Assembly (NCBI GenBank): GCA_959347315.1
Contig: OY365809.1
Location: 2,583,953 to 2,647,952, forward strand
Source of the DNA: Bimastos eiseni
Lineage: Eukaryota; Annelida; Clitellata; Crassiclitellata; Lumbricidae
DNA length: 64,000 nucleotides
Reading direction: 5' to 3'
The notes below the pieces were generated by a model that did no database searches, was not told where the DNA came from, and was given only the letters and a program-made list of their open reading frames with translations. This document shows, one piece after another, positions 21,168 through 31,429 of the stretch. A program made the translations under genes and the position numbers. Position 1 is the stretch's first letter. The number at the start of each line of letters is the position of its first letter.

Positions 21168-21300
21168 AACATCGCTCGCCTTCGAAGAATCAATATTGCC
21201 ACACTCCACTGCTCGTACTCTAGAACTGCCAGTCAAAAGCATTGATAAAGAAGGAGGGCAACGATAATTACCTTGGTTATCGCACAGTGTTGTTAAACTC
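21168..21300 (+). ncRNA. Family 2 small structured RNA unit (about 130 nt)
   Basis: Predicted start near 21168. The conserved part spans 21205-21300: 'ccactgctcgtactctagaa', 'ctgccagtcaaaagcattg', 'aaagaaggagggcaacg', then the hairpin and GTGTTGTTAAACTC. Here the usual GGCGACG/GTGTCGTT stem reads GGCAACG/GTGTTGTT: a G-C pair has become A-T, which keeps the helix. The inner stem is ATAA/TTAT. This is the clearest compensatory change I found. Confidence 0.6.
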
Positions 21301-21352
21301 CAACTACTACTACTACCTAACCACCTAACTTCGCAAATTCTAACGCTTAAGC

Positions 21353-21427
21353 AGTGTCAACCCCACTACTGGTCACAAGAGGAGGGCGACCTAACTATCT
21401 TGGTTTTTACAGAGAGTGAAACTTAAA
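21353..21427 (+). ncRNA. Degenerate family 2 hairpin element
   Basis: 'caagaggagggcgacctaa' then 'gagagtgaaacttaaac'. Tandem to the copy at 21205-21300, about 55 bp apart. Decayed. Confidence 0.35.
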
Positions 21428-21429
21428 CT

Positions 21430-22080
21430 TCTACAAATAACTGTTGTCTATTATAAAGTGATGCGGGTTTCACTGTGCTTGATCAACATTGTTGATATTC
21501 GTTTTGGGCGGTACCAGTCACGTCAGCGAATGGTGTGAAAAGTCTGCATATTCAAAAACGTCTTTTATTTGTAATCTTTGCCCCCACACCAGAAATTGAT
21601 ATTTTATTACATGAAATGCGGAATAAAGTATTTACACACCTCTTTTGCGTGTAAAATGCAGATACAAAATTCAACAAACTTCTGTCGACGCCCACGGCAT
21701 TTGTTGTCAAAACCCAGATCAAATTTAGAAGGAACAAAAGTAACAGAAGTGCGTTCCAAAGGGAGAGACCAATCGAGACTGAGCCATAGCTGTTCCAATA
21801 TGACGAACCAAAAGACAGAGTCCATTGAACGAGCGAATTGGACGGACGGAATTAGCTGATCGAAGCCGAAGTATTACGTCAACCAGGTATCTCTTAACAA
21901 GACCCCGATAAGCCTTGAAGATAAGCGAGTTTCCATAAATATCGCAATTGGCAGTAGCATTATGGAATAAGTGTGCAATTTAAAATAATAATGTACAATC
22001 TTACAAAATAATTTCTGTAGACGGCATCAACCTTTGTCGTGATTATCAGTCTTCAGACTCTGGATCCATCACACCGCCAC
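21430..22080. other. No recognisable gene
   Basis: Intergenic; open frames on both strands near 21552-21859 lack support. Confidence 0.4.
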
Positions 22081-22094
22081 CGCTTTGGCTATGG

Positions 22095-22172
22095 CAGTGC
22101 CAGTCCAAATTGTGAATTAAATAGGAGGGCGAAGCATGTGATCGTTGTTAACATACAGTGTCGTTAAACTGA
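22095..22172 (+). ncRNA. Family 2 hairpin element
   Basis: 'ggcagtgccagtccaaattg', 'taggagggcgaagcatg', 'atcgttgttaacatacagtg', ending GTGTCGTTAAACTG. The next promoter (22225) follows 53 bp later. Confidence 0.5.
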
Positions 22173-22220
22173 AACTACAATTGGCTCCAACCAGAGCAAC
22201 TTTTTGCAATAAACAGTTAA

Positions 22221-22262
22221 ATTAGACACCTTTGATAAGGCTCTTGATGAGATTATAATAAA
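22221..22262 (+). promoter_or_regulatory. snRNA-type promoter (PSE + TATA)
   Basis: AATTAGACACCTTTGATAAG with TATAATAAAA exactly 29 bp on (22225 to 22254). No hairpin element found in the next 500 bp. Confidence 0.55.
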
Positions 22263-22784
22263 AATAAACTCTGACCGCTGTGTAATAAATGCTCTACGCG
22301 CGCTGTGTCATAATTATGGGAACTACTTAAGATTATTCGCCGAAATGCGTTATTATGCAACTTGAAACTATCCATCCATCACTTAACAGGACAGACAATG
22401 ACATGGTGCTGAAATGCTATAAACGTATTCTACCTATATGTATAAATCACTTGGAATACACATACCTTAGAGAGGCAGCTGTTGCCGGGAAATAATATGC
22501 CATTTGCTTTGCAAGTTCATTTACATAGCGCCTCTTCAGCTAGAATTGAGACGAATTGAAGCACCTTTTTAAAGTTTATTTTAATTCAGATAAATTAAGC
22601 TGGATGCCAACATCAAGACAGTTATTATTTAAGTACACTACACGAATTACTCCAAAAACTTAATTAAGGAAACGGAATTTTAATAATTGTATATATATAT
22701 ATGCAGCATGTAATGAGAGAAGCTTTGAACAATGAAAGTTACATTATAGAGACTAGTTTTGAGATATGCAACGACAAACACGTG

Positions 22785-23260
22785 AGCATAGACACATACA
22801 AAGATTAGTGAGGGCAATGATCTTCCGTACAGTACTATATGGCTGTGAGACGTGGACAATGACAAAGAACATGGAGAAAAAGATTAACGCATGCGAAATG
22901 TGGATATGATGGAAGATGAAGAGAATATCGTGGACGGAGAAAAAGACGAATGAAAGGGTGCGCATGGAGATTGGAGTTGAGAAGGATGAGTCGTTATAAC
23001 AAACAGCGCTGAGAAGGAAGCTGGGTTTCTTCAGGCATGTCATGCAATCAGATGGATTAGAAAAGGAAATGATGTTGGCGTGCGGAGAAGGAAGGAGAAA
23101 ACAGGGGACCCCAAGGAAAAGATTGATGGACGAGATATGCGAAAAAACCGGAATGAATCTGGAGTAATTAAGAGATGCGACTTCAAAAAGAGAGCAATGC
23201 AGAAGTTGAGTCATTGCGATCGTTAGAGTTCCAAGAACTGACAGCACAAGGTGAGTTGTG
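22785..23260 (+). pseudogene. LINE C-terminal fragment of the 'LYGCETWT' type
   Basis: Frames read RRLVRAMIFRTVLYGCETWT, then KINACEMWI, SWTEKKTNERV, ALRRKLGFFRHV, GEGRRKQGTPRKRLMDEI. This is the well-known C-terminal block of a widespread RTE-like animal LINE group (LYGCETWT ... RRRIRFFGHV ... GRGRPRRRW). It has stops at several points. A minus-strand L2-like fragment follows at once. Confidence 0.75.
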
Positions 23261-23261
23261 A

Positions 23262-23480
23262 GTGTAACCCTTAGTGATGGACTAAGGTCATTCCAGGTAG
23301 ATGGACCCACAACAGAAAACGCAAAATATGTCTAGTTGGTACATGGCGTGATAGAGTTGGTGTTGAATATTCGGTGGATAATGACATAAAGTCCTAGCAG
23401 CTCATATAACGAGCTTTGAAGTGTACTGGAGGTCACAGTGTGGTTGGAGCCATTGCAAACTGATATACAGGCCAGGTCGA
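23262..23480 (-). repeat. L2/CR1-like LINE C-terminal fragment
   Basis: The minus strand translates to GPSTWNDLSPSLRVTL, the conserved C-terminal box. Nucleotides match 29510-29775 ('gaatgacataaagt' shared). Tail to tail with the next fragment. Confidence 0.6.
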
Positions 23481-23481
23481 G

Positions 23482-23872
23482 GTCAGAGATCTCTTAAGTG
23501 GCTCCCAGTTCAGTAGCGCATTCATTATAGAATCTACTCTATTGTCTGGCACTGTGTCTTGGGCAATGCGCCTGTCTATTTTTGGTATCTCTTCACATTA
23601 ACTTCGCTTGGCCTCTGGAGGCGAATCTGTAGTATCATATGCTCACATTGCCACCATACAAAATAGAGCCTTCGCAATTCTGGGTCCCAGTGTTTGGAAC
23701 AACCTCCCATCTGACTTGCGCTCTCTCACGCGCGTCCTGTCTTGCTCTTTTTATATACTTATCAAGGCTTTCCTGTTTGACCCACCCTGGGTTGGGAGCG
23801 CCTCTGAATAGTTATGTTGAAAAAGCGCTATGTAAATTGCCCTGATTGATTGATTGATTGATTGAAATGAAG
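23482..23872 (+). pseudogene. L2/CR1-like LINE 3' end with (ATTG)n tail
   Basis: Frames read LKWLPVQ.RIHYRI, then RAFAILGPSVWNNLPSDL and FLFDPPWVGSASE, the C-terminal end of L2/CR1 ORF2. It is followed by 'aaaaagcgctatgtaaatt' and four ATTG/GATT units. 5'-truncated with a few frame breaks. Confidence 0.8.
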
Positions 23873-23913
23873 AACATTTATAGCGGGTACACCTGAATAA
23901 ATATTTGCTTCGA

Positions 23914-23965
23914 TGTCAGCGGCCATCGATGACGAAAGATGAATCTCATCGCATCAGTAGTAAAT
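23914..23965 (+). promoter_or_regulatory. Conserved upstream block of an RNA unit
   Basis: 'gatgtcagcggccatcgatg', about 75 bp before the PSE at 23989, paralogous to 21031-21066. Confidence 0.35.
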
Positions 23966-23984
23966 GCCGCCAGGATGTGCACAA

Positions 23985-24024
23985 CTTAGACACCTCGAAT
24001 ATGTTTATAAAAAAATTATAAGTA
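23985..24024 (+). promoter_or_regulatory. snRNA-type promoter (PSE + TATA)
   Basis: CTTAGACACCTCGAATATG with TATAAGTA 28 bp on (23989 to 24017). Confidence 0.5.
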
Positions 24025-24104
24025 AATAATTATCTCGTTCGTATCATTGAATTCAAACACTTCTCTCAATTGTGTAGGCCTACTCTTCACATTGCAACTC
24101 AGCC

Positions 24105-24165
24105 ACTGTTCGCACTCTTGCTGGTAAATGGCAATCGAGGCTAATACATATGCAGTTGAAATTCC
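24105..24165 (+). ncRNA. Truncated family 2 element
   Basis: 'gccactgttcgcactcttg' then 'ctggtaaatggcaatcgagg' keep the 5' half of family 2; the hairpin half is missing. Same strand as the promoter at 23989. Confidence 0.4.
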
Positions 24166-24243
24166 CACCAGGGTAGAAATTTCGCTCAGAAATTCTCTTC
24201 ACTCACTAGTGTAGGCCTACTTACTACAATTGATCGATAATAT

Positions 24244-24285
24244 TCAACGACATCTTGCAGCATAGAGAGATACAGTCGGTTGAGT
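24244..24285 (-). ncRNA. Hairpin-end remnant
   Basis: Minus strand '...gctgcaagatgtcgttgaat', similar to the family B end but with GTTGAA for GTTAAA. Confidence 0.3.
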
Positions 24286-24289
24286 GTAC

Positions 24290-25085
24290 GACAAAGTAAT
24301 TGTATATAGAGCGTGTTCACCGCTTTACACACCATCTAAAAATTGGAACAAGATCATAAAATAGGTTTTAATTTCAAAGATATGATGATATCGTATAACG
24401 TCAGACGCCCAAATTTAAAATGGACGGTCTAAGTGGCCGCATAATGTCGATAGAGATTCTTTCATTTTAGCTAACAACATCATTAACCCTTACCGATCCA
24501 ATTACTATATCAAATGCATTCAAACTGGCCGATCACAGCGGCATTAGGATGAGTAAGGGTAAATAGAAGCTGAGTATAATGAGACAAGAAAGGTTGCAAA
24601 TATACACACCCTATCCAGTTAAATACACCAGATCTAGTCCAATCGTATAAACCGGGAAAACATCAACGTAGCATGGACCTATAGTCTAATTTGAACTTGA
24701 TTTTATTATATAAGTATGGTATTATTGAAAACATGATAATTATTATGCTGGATTCAAGAGCATAGGAAGCTCATTGATTTTCCTCTAAGTGGAGAACAGT
24801 TAAAAACGACGTTAATATTTATTGCAAGAAAGTCTTCCATTAAACACCTTCAAAACACTTTTGTTTAAAATTATATTAATAATTAGTCAATGTATACTAT
24901 ATAATTTATTGTATGTGTATATAGATGGAATAGACATATCACGTGTTTATCAGGATGACGCATATCAATTAACTCATGTGATCTCAGTAGCATGCATACA
25001 GATTATAGTGGTTTATAGATGTATAAAAATAATAATTGTAGGTTTAATATTATAATTCATAATATCTTATAATTATGTTATAATT
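24290..25085. other. No recognisable gene
   Basis: AT-rich intergenic DNA. A short 'ttaacccttaccgatcc ... gagtaagggtaaa' inverted pair (24483-24562) could be a tiny piggyBac-type MITE but is too short to call. Confidence 0.35.
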
Positions 25086-25089
25086 AAAT

Positions 25090-25322
25090 TACATTGTTAA
25101 ATAATAATGGAATCAATAACAACACGTAAGGAAGAAAGAAGACAAATAGACTAAAGAAAGAAAGAAAACAGAAAGACTAAAGAAAGAAAGAAACAGAAAG
25201 ACTAAAGAAAGAAAGAAAACAGAAAGATAAATGATTAAAACTATATACGAAATTGAACTGATATGTAACAAATTTTAAAGACGTCAACGGCCTGTGTTGC
25301 TATAGGATGTCGTTAAACTGTT
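25090..25322 (+). ncRNA. Family B structured-RNA element
   Basis: 'ggaatcaataacaacac', three copies of 'agaaagactaaagaaagaaa' and the hairpin at 25280-25320: outer stem GACGT/ATGTC, inner stem CAAC/GTTG, loop GGCCTGT, end GTCGTTAAACTG. Sister to 5234 and 50163 (both minus). No PSE/TATA within 300 bp upstream. Confidence 0.5.
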
Positions 25323-25479
25323 GAATAATAAATAAACATCATCAATACCGTTCCTGTCAAGCTCCAAAATTTCCTATAAATCCTCCTTGGTCATAAAGTG
25401 ATATAAAAGTTGATCTTAGCCTTCACAAATCGGTAAATAAGAAATTAGACAATTTGGAATTTATTCGTCTTTTTTCATT

Positions 25480-26880
25480 GGAACATATTGACAAATATCA
25501 TGACTATATACACACATATACACTGATGGATCGAAAGCTGATAACTTAGTTGCTGCTGTATACACGATCCCTTCCTTAGAGATAGAGAAACAAGTCCGTC
25601 TTGGCAATGATTCTTCCATATATGCCGCTGAATTAACTGCAATAAAAAAAGTTTTATTGTGGATACCAGAGAATGAAAACCAAGATAATAAGAAATTTGC
25701 TTTTTTCTCATTGTTTGAGTGCTACTACTTCTATTAAACGTAACTATTCACGCTCTAGACCAGCCCTTTTAAAGGAAACAGTGATAGCAATTAATCAAAT
25801 TAAGATGAGTAACATATGTTTAATTTGGATTCCTAGTCATGTTAATATATTAGGTAATGAAACAGCAGATGCTTCAGCAAAACAATCTTTTAATTTGCCT
25901 ATTATAAATTCAACAAGTTATTTAGAATTACAAGAAATCTTTTCCATTATAAAATCTTATGTGATTAATGAATGGCAGATTGAATATGACAATGATTCTA
26001 AGGGTCAGCATTGTAAACATATTTGTTCTGTGGTGGACACATGATTACAATTTACTGACCCAAATAAAAGGAAAGAAGTTCAAATATCAAGATTAAGATT
26101 AGGAAAAGTAAATCTGAATGAAAGACTTCTTCTTATGAAGAAATATGAAACTGGACATAGTAGTTAATGTAAGGTCCCAGAAAATATTAACCATTTATTA
26201 TTAAATTGTAGAAAAGAGAATATCTCCAACATATTTAAAGAAGCATGTGTTTTGTATAAAATAGATTTTAATTTTAAAAAATTTACTTCGTGAAGGTTGT
26301 ATGCAAAAGTAAAGTTTATATGCTTATTAACCTTATTTATAATGAAAAAGTTGTGAAGCTGTTGTCTTACATAAATTGAGTTTGGTTTTTTTAGTGCTCG
26401 TAAAATTAGCCAAAAAAATGTGTGATAGTCAAGTATCGGACACCTTCAAAAAGATCACCTCCAAAATAATAATTGCAGGCCTAAGCAATTATATGTGTCA
26501 AATAAAAGAATGGAATATAATGATCTTGGTGTCAAGATTATGAATATCTATAATCTGCAAACCTCTGGAAAACATTTTTCACTAGATTAAGAATTCTTTA
26601 TTCTGAGTGAAGTTTGCTAAATGTGATTCAACACGTACTCAGTTATTGGTGTGCTAAAAATTGTTTGTCTTCTTGCATTAAGTTTCTATTGTAATGTTGC
26701 AGTTATGATGATAAGATGTCTTAGGAATGGGTTATAGTTGATGTTGATTGGCTAATGCTTTTTGACTTTCAAGAGTATTTTATATATCTCAATTGCCTTG
26801 CAATGATTGAGTTAATAAGGTGCTTATACAAACATGTGATAATTAATATTGACCTCATTTGAGTCATTTCGTACATATAC
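25480..26880 (+). pseudogene. RNase H-bearing LINE, 3' end
   Basis: Frames carry an RNase H domain: HIYTDGSKADNL (first Asp), IYAAELTAIKKVLLW (Glu), SATTSIKR, and IWIPSHVNILGNETADASAK (last Asp). The third acidic residue, usually in SDSLSA, is lost (SHCLSA). The C-terminal zinc-like segment follows (LRLGKVNLNERLLLMKKYE ... INHLLLNCRKENI). Frames break several times. The 3' UTR end, 'gacctcatttgagtcattt', is shared with 31040-31070. An extra stretch of about 350 bp (26400-26780) is absent from the copy at 30625. RNase H at this position is typical of the I/R1-type LINE groups. Confidence 0.8.
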
Positions 26881-27353
26881 ATGCATACATGACAATGTTA
26901 ATGGAGTTGTATTAGAAAGTCAAAGTGAGCAATTTGAGATTTATGCAAAGCTGTAATTCACTGAATTACACCTTGGTACAATATGATAAATGAATGTTAT
27001 AAACATACATTATATGAAAATATTTTTGTAGTAATGTTTTGATGGAATAAGAACATTATGAAAAAATTTCATGTTAAAAAGATTCTTTAAAAGTTTGATG
27101 ATTACACAATGTATATAGAGACTGGTCAGACACAATTTGTTTTATTTTGAACATTTTTTGATGCAAATATTAATGCAAATATTGTTAAATTTGCATGAAA
27201 TACTATATTACATGTATTATTGATGTTATCAATACCATTATTATTTATGTGTAAAACAATGAACACTAATGACAGTTTAAAATTCAGACAGTTTTGAATG
27301 GTGTCTTTCGGACACTCTGAATTTGTTTGCACTGTACTGTAATGTTTCAAATT

Positions 27354-27395
27354 GTCGTCAGCGGCCATAGATGTCATATGATGACGTTAAACTGT
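27354..27395 (+). ncRNA. Hairpin element, family B-like
   Basis: 'gtcgtcagcggccatagatg' then 'tcatatgatgacgttaaac'. The outer stem GTCGTC/GATGAC pairs over six positions with one G-U; the sequence differs from the other copies but the fold is kept. No promoter found upstream. Confidence 0.45.
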
Positions 27396-27639
27396 GGATT
27401 AATAATGAATATCAATGGTACAATCTTGCTGTCAAATGAAAACGATTTGTGAAGCTATGTTTAGCTCAACCAATAATTACGCTCCATGAAATATCAGAAC
27501 AATTATCTTCCAGTCTGAGGCGGCCACATTGCTTATCGCGCCCATTCCTAGATAGGTCCAACATGAGTGCGCAACATAAATTTCCGATTTTTATTACAAA
27601 CATAGACATATAGGCTACAACCAACTACTGTTCTCAGTC

Positions 27640-27862
27640 TTGTCAATTGAGATTTAACGGCATCTTTCCCGTAGATTATTTAACAATCACTCGCACGTGA
27701 TCACAGCGCGGGCATACTCCGCATTTGTTATGTTTAGTGATATTGCTACATAAAATATGAATTTTGAGGATTTCTTTGATATCAGTCTCGGTGTGACGAC
27801 AACTATACTTGATTTGTTTGATTGTAAGATTCTGTTGGGCACAACGGGCCTGTAGTCAGCTG
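27640..27862 (-). ncRNA. Family 3 RNA unit
   Basis: Predicted start near 27862, 29 bp after the TATA at 27891. It ends 'gggaaagatgccgttaaat' near 27650. Length about 210 nt. The region 27640-27785 is shared with the family 3 copies at 13445 and 15385. Read on the plus strand it offers a short frame MNFEDFFDISLG, comparable with MEYFEDDWDI at 13931, so a transposon-gene origin is the main alternative. Confidence 0.4.
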
Positions 27863-27883
27863 AAGCAAGGTGATTATTACAAG

Positions 27884-27925
27884 TATATATATGTTAATGT
27901 GTAAACGATGTAAAGGTGTTTTAAT
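27884..27925 (-). promoter_or_regulatory. snRNA-type promoter (PSE + TATA), minus strand
   Basis: TTAAAACACCTTTACATCG with TATATATAC exactly 29 bp on (27920 to 27891). Confidence 0.55.
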
Positions 27926-27929
27926 TCTT

Positions 27930-28500
27930 GATTAAGTGTGATGCTCTTTATATTTGTTATGACATCGCGCCTTTTAATTAAGAAAACGCCTATATCTTTG
28001 GAAAAGGAAATGGAAAAGGAGACGAAAGAAAATAAAGCATCAATTTCTCTCCTCGCGTGCTAATTCAGGTCCGATTCAAAATGAAGCATCAAGATCTGGA
28101 CCATTAAAAAGTTCAAATTTCTGGCAACAATGCTGAGTGAATGAGACACAACTATACACGATGAAGTCATTAATTTATACAGCGCATATAAATGCAACGA
28201 CGGGTTATCCAGCTCATTTAACACTTGCTTAATCAACACAAATTATTGACAAGAAGAGGTCAATATCCAGTGAGTCAAGCAGACAGAAAGACGGACAGGC
28301 AAGCAATTAAGTTGGATGGTGGTTAGAGTTCAAACAGCCAGGGAAGTTGGGTTTAGAGAAGGATTAGGGTTAGAATATGTTCCACGTTAGACTAGAACGA
28401 TCTCCATCGAATGTTGCGTCAACTGATAGCTAATGTTGCGTGCATTAAAACGTAATGTTGCCATCATACAACAATAATTTTTATGTCCAAGAGCCGTTTT
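27930..28500. other. No recognisable gene
   Basis: Intergenic; contains 'ggattagggttagaa' near 28362 but no telomeric array. Confidence 0.4.
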
Positions 28501-28519
28501 ACTATCAAGCGAATTGCCT

Positions 28520-28755
28520 GTGAGCAGATAGGAAAGAGTGAGGCTTTGGTGTGTTCTTATTATATAAATGGACCTTTAAGTTTGGGAAGTCGGTTCCGAA
28601 GAGGCGAGATATATCATCTATGGCTATGGAGAGATCTGTAATTTTAGCAAAGCGGTTACAAAGGGGCGGAGCAGTGTGGAAGAGGAACCAAATGGTTGGA
28701 CAGCGAACTATGGGACTGGGAGGATAGGATTGGACTCCAACCATTGAAGTATGCT
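28520..28755. repeat. Dispersed repeat shared with 10430-10640
   Basis: Collinear, diverged copy; see shared blocks noted at 10430. As there, a hairpin element follows immediately on its right. Confidence 0.45.
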
Positions 28756-28776
28756 GTAATGGTAGAAATAGTTTTA

Positions 28777-28865
28777 GTTGAACGACAGTTTTACAAAGAT
28801 TATCAGCGTCACCCTTTTCCTGTATCCACAGTTTTCCACACTTTGCAGTAGCGCTTCCAGAGTGC
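28777..28865 (-). ncRNA. Family 2 hairpin element
   Basis: Minus strand 'gcactctggaagcgctactg', 'ggatacaggaaaagggtgac', 'gctgataatctttgtaaaac', ending CTGTCGTTCAAC. Inner stem GATA and loop are altered. Confidence 0.45.
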
Positions 28866-29328
28866 AATCTGTATCGGAGTTGGAGTGTGTTGCAGCCTAT
28901 TTGCTAGTGAGTGACATGATGCTATATTCAATTCATTCAGGTCTTTATTCTATAACTTATGCCTCTGTCTGGCTTAAGTGCTTACGCCATATTATGACCA
29001 ATAAATCTAGCACACTTGAAACTTATAAGACGATGGTAAACATTTAAATTAAATAATGAAATGCAAATTTAAAGCTTGTCTCTTTTCTGAGTATAAGGAC
29101 AAGTCTCTACAATGTAACGCGTCCTATGAGTATGACTTTCTTTCACAAAGGAGTTTTACTAATACCAATTGTGTTTCATTGTACAGTAAAGTCAAGGATG
29201 GTTTTCCTGCAAATAAAAAATGTTTGTTGCACGTTTTGACATCAACGGTAGCTATATCCACAAGTAATGCAGTACTTGATCTGTACAAGTGAACGTGTTA
29301 TCCATATAATTATATTGACCGTTCTGTA

Positions 29329-29369
29329 TTTAAACACCTTTAACACAGAGGCTCCAAAGGATATATCAT
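29329..29369 (+). promoter_or_regulatory. snRNA-type promoter (PSE + TATA)
   Basis: ATTTAAACACCTTTAACAC with TATATCAT exactly 29 bp on (29333 to 29362). A weak hairpin end, 'gacgcagagcgcaataaact' then 'aaggtgttaaacagag' (29441-29472), follows on the same strand. Confidence 0.5.
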
Positions 29370-29489
29370 GATGAGTAATTAGCATAGTATAATCACGTCC
29401 CGTCTTACGCTAAACTCCTCTTTAGTTATATACATACAGTTGACGCAGAGCGCAATAAACTAAGGTGTTAAACAGAGAAGTAATATTAC

Positions 29490-29792
29490 AGAAGCCAGTC
29501 ATTAGTGAATCTCATAGTGATGGAGGAAGGTCATTCCTGGCAGATCGACCTTGAAAAGCAAACGCCAAATATGTGGTATTCAGACCTGGGGTGATAGGAT
29601 CGATGTAGATTGGCAGACAGTATGGTCCGTGCTATCACTGGTGTTATAGAATGCGAGATTCTGTCGAGAATGACATAAAGTTGAGTAGACAATATAACAA
29701 GTTTACAAGCATCCTGGAGGCCACTGTAGGGTAGGATCCATTGCAAGAGGGTCCACAGGCCAGGTAGCCTGCAGGGCCAGATATCTCTTTAA
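29490..29792 (-). repeat. L2/CR1-like LINE C-terminal fragment
   Basis: Minus strand includes 'aatgaccttcctccatc' (NDLPPSL) and matches 23262-23480 over most of its length. Non-coding in all frames. Confidence 0.55.
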
Positions 29793-29799
29793 AGCGATG

Positions 29800-30620
29800 A
29801 ACATTTGTAACGGTTACAGTATCTTGCTTGGGCCTTGCTCTAACAGAATGCAAATCAGTGTAGATTTAATTATGTTGTTATGGTTAATTAATACAGGCAT
29901 GTAGTAATTCGAACTTATATGTAATCCAGGCTTATGTTTACATTTATCTTGCGCGAAATTATAGTAGTGTTCATAGTGCCGATTGTGGGAATACATGCAA
30001 ATGAGCATGAATATAAACATTTTAATTTTTTCTTTCAAATTTGATCTTGTTTTTTGGTGTAGTAGTGGCTTGTAGTCAATATTTACTCATTCATGCCCCT
30101 GTTGAGTGTATTCATACTGAATAAATGTACATCACGTGACATGTTTATTTTTCAGGTCGTGGCACAATGCTATTTGGCTAGGTATACAAGAAACATTGTC
30201 TGTGCTTACAAAGATTACTGATATGATGCCAGATGGTCAGTCCAAAGGTCACCCAGCCAAGATATTGTGCTATTGGGGTTATTTTAGTCCCCATTGTCTA
30301 TTGTTCAGATGGGGGCGCACGCCGCCTCCATTCTATTGTTTTGCAGGCTTGTTGGGGTGCAGTCTATGGTTACTACAACCAATATGAGTGCTGCACTGGC
30401 TTCCACTCCAGTCATCTAGACCTGCACTGGCTCCCAGGCTTGGGGTAGAATAACCTCAAACAAAGGAAATTAGGTATGGTCAGCCTACAAAGTGCAGAGG
30501 TTGTGACCTAGATACAAAGTACAGGTCACAGAAGGCAATTGATGACGTCATAGACAGTCACGTGACAGTCCAAAGGTCAGCCTGGGTTTAAACACCCCCT
30601 ACCACCACTACTCACGTGCT
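29800..30620. other. No recognisable gene
   Basis: Intergenic; the frames near 30136-30448 show no domain and no splice signals. Confidence 0.4.
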
Positions 30621-30624
30621 TAAA

Positions 30625-31072
30625 ATTCACTGACCAAATGGTAGGAAAGAGGTTCAAATATCAAAATTAAGGTTAGGAAAAGTAAATCTAAATGAAAGAC
30701 TTCTTCTTATGAAGAAACATGAAACTGGACTTTGTAGTTTGTGTAATGTCACAGAAAATATTAACAATTTATTGTTAGATTGTAGAAAAGAAAACATCTC
30801 TAGCACATTAAAAGATGCATGCGTTTTATATAAAATGGATTTTAATACAAAGAATATGCTAGGTGATGGTTGTATGCAAAGTAAAGTTTACATGCTTATA
30901 AACCTTATTAGTAAGGGAAAAGTTGTGTAAATGTAATCCTAAAAAAATTTAGTTTTTTGGTTTTTGATGTGTGAAAATAAATTTCAATTGCTTTGCATTG
31001 ATTGTGTTAATTAGGTGCTTATACAAAGATATGTGATAATTAATATTGACCTCATTTGAGTCATTTCATATA
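30625..31072 (+). pseudogene. RNase H LINE, second 3'-end copy
   Basis: Matches 26050-26880: LRLGKVNLNERLLLMKKHE, INNLLLDCRKENISSTLK, VYMLINLISKGKVV, stop, then the shared 3' UTR ending 'gacctcatttgagtcattt' and a (TA)n tail at 31067-31090. It is 5'-truncated but its last 73-codon frame is intact, so it is younger than the copy at 25480. Confidence 0.75.
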
Positions 31073-31125
31073 TATATATATATATATATGTCAGAGTACT
31101 TTTCCTATGCGCGCTTATGTCGGGT

Positions 31126-31167
31126 TACCCACACCTTTAAATCGGTTAATGGTGAGCTGATATAGCG
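31126..31167 (+). promoter_or_regulatory. PSE-like motif with off-position TATA
   Basis: CCACACCTTTAAATCGG with GATATAG at 31 bp. It faces the minus-strand RNA unit at 31250-31360, so the two would be transcribed towards each other. Confidence 0.3.
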
Positions 31168-31249
31168 CCAACATTTATTGAATTATGTTATCTGCATCCT
31201 TTAGAGACAAATATTCGATACTAAAAAATTATTAGAGGTAGCTAGTTGC

Positions 31250-31360
31250 AGTTTAATGGCACTGTGTGCTAACATAGACCATTAGCGACGCCGTCCTCCT
31301 TCGTTCATGCTTGGGACTGGCACTGCCAGGGTCCAACAAGTGATGATGCTCAAAAAATTT
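31250..31360 (-). ncRNA. Family 2 small structured RNA unit (about 110 nt)
   Basis: Predicted start near 31360 (TATA at 31389 minus). It contains 'ctggcagtgccagtcccaag', 'gaaggaggacggcgtcgc', and the hairpin with end GTGCCATTAAACTG. A compact unit comparable in length with 21168-21300. Confidence 0.55.
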
Positions 31361-31382
31361 ATTAGAAGGCGAAGTATATGCA

Positions 31383-31424
31383 TTTTATAAAATATATGTC
31401 AAGCAACCTAAAGGTAGCTAAAAT
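31383..31424 (-). promoter_or_regulatory. snRNA-type promoter (PSE + TATA), minus strand
   Basis: TTAGCTACCTTTAGGTT with TATAAAATG exactly 29 bp on (31418 to 31389). GCTACC replaces GACACC, yet spacing, TATA and the same-strand family 2 element all fit. Confidence 0.5.
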
Positions 31425-31429
31425 AACTT

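Noticed and set aside
22753..23310. 185-codon minus-strand frame as a membrane protein
   Set aside because: It runs antisense through the LYGCETWT-type LINE fragment; only its first residues (GPSTWNDL) are meaningful, as an L2-like remnant.
26440..26485. snRNA-type promoter (GACACCTTCAAAAAG)
   Set aside because: No TATA at the expected distance and it lies inside LINE-derived sequence; probably chance.
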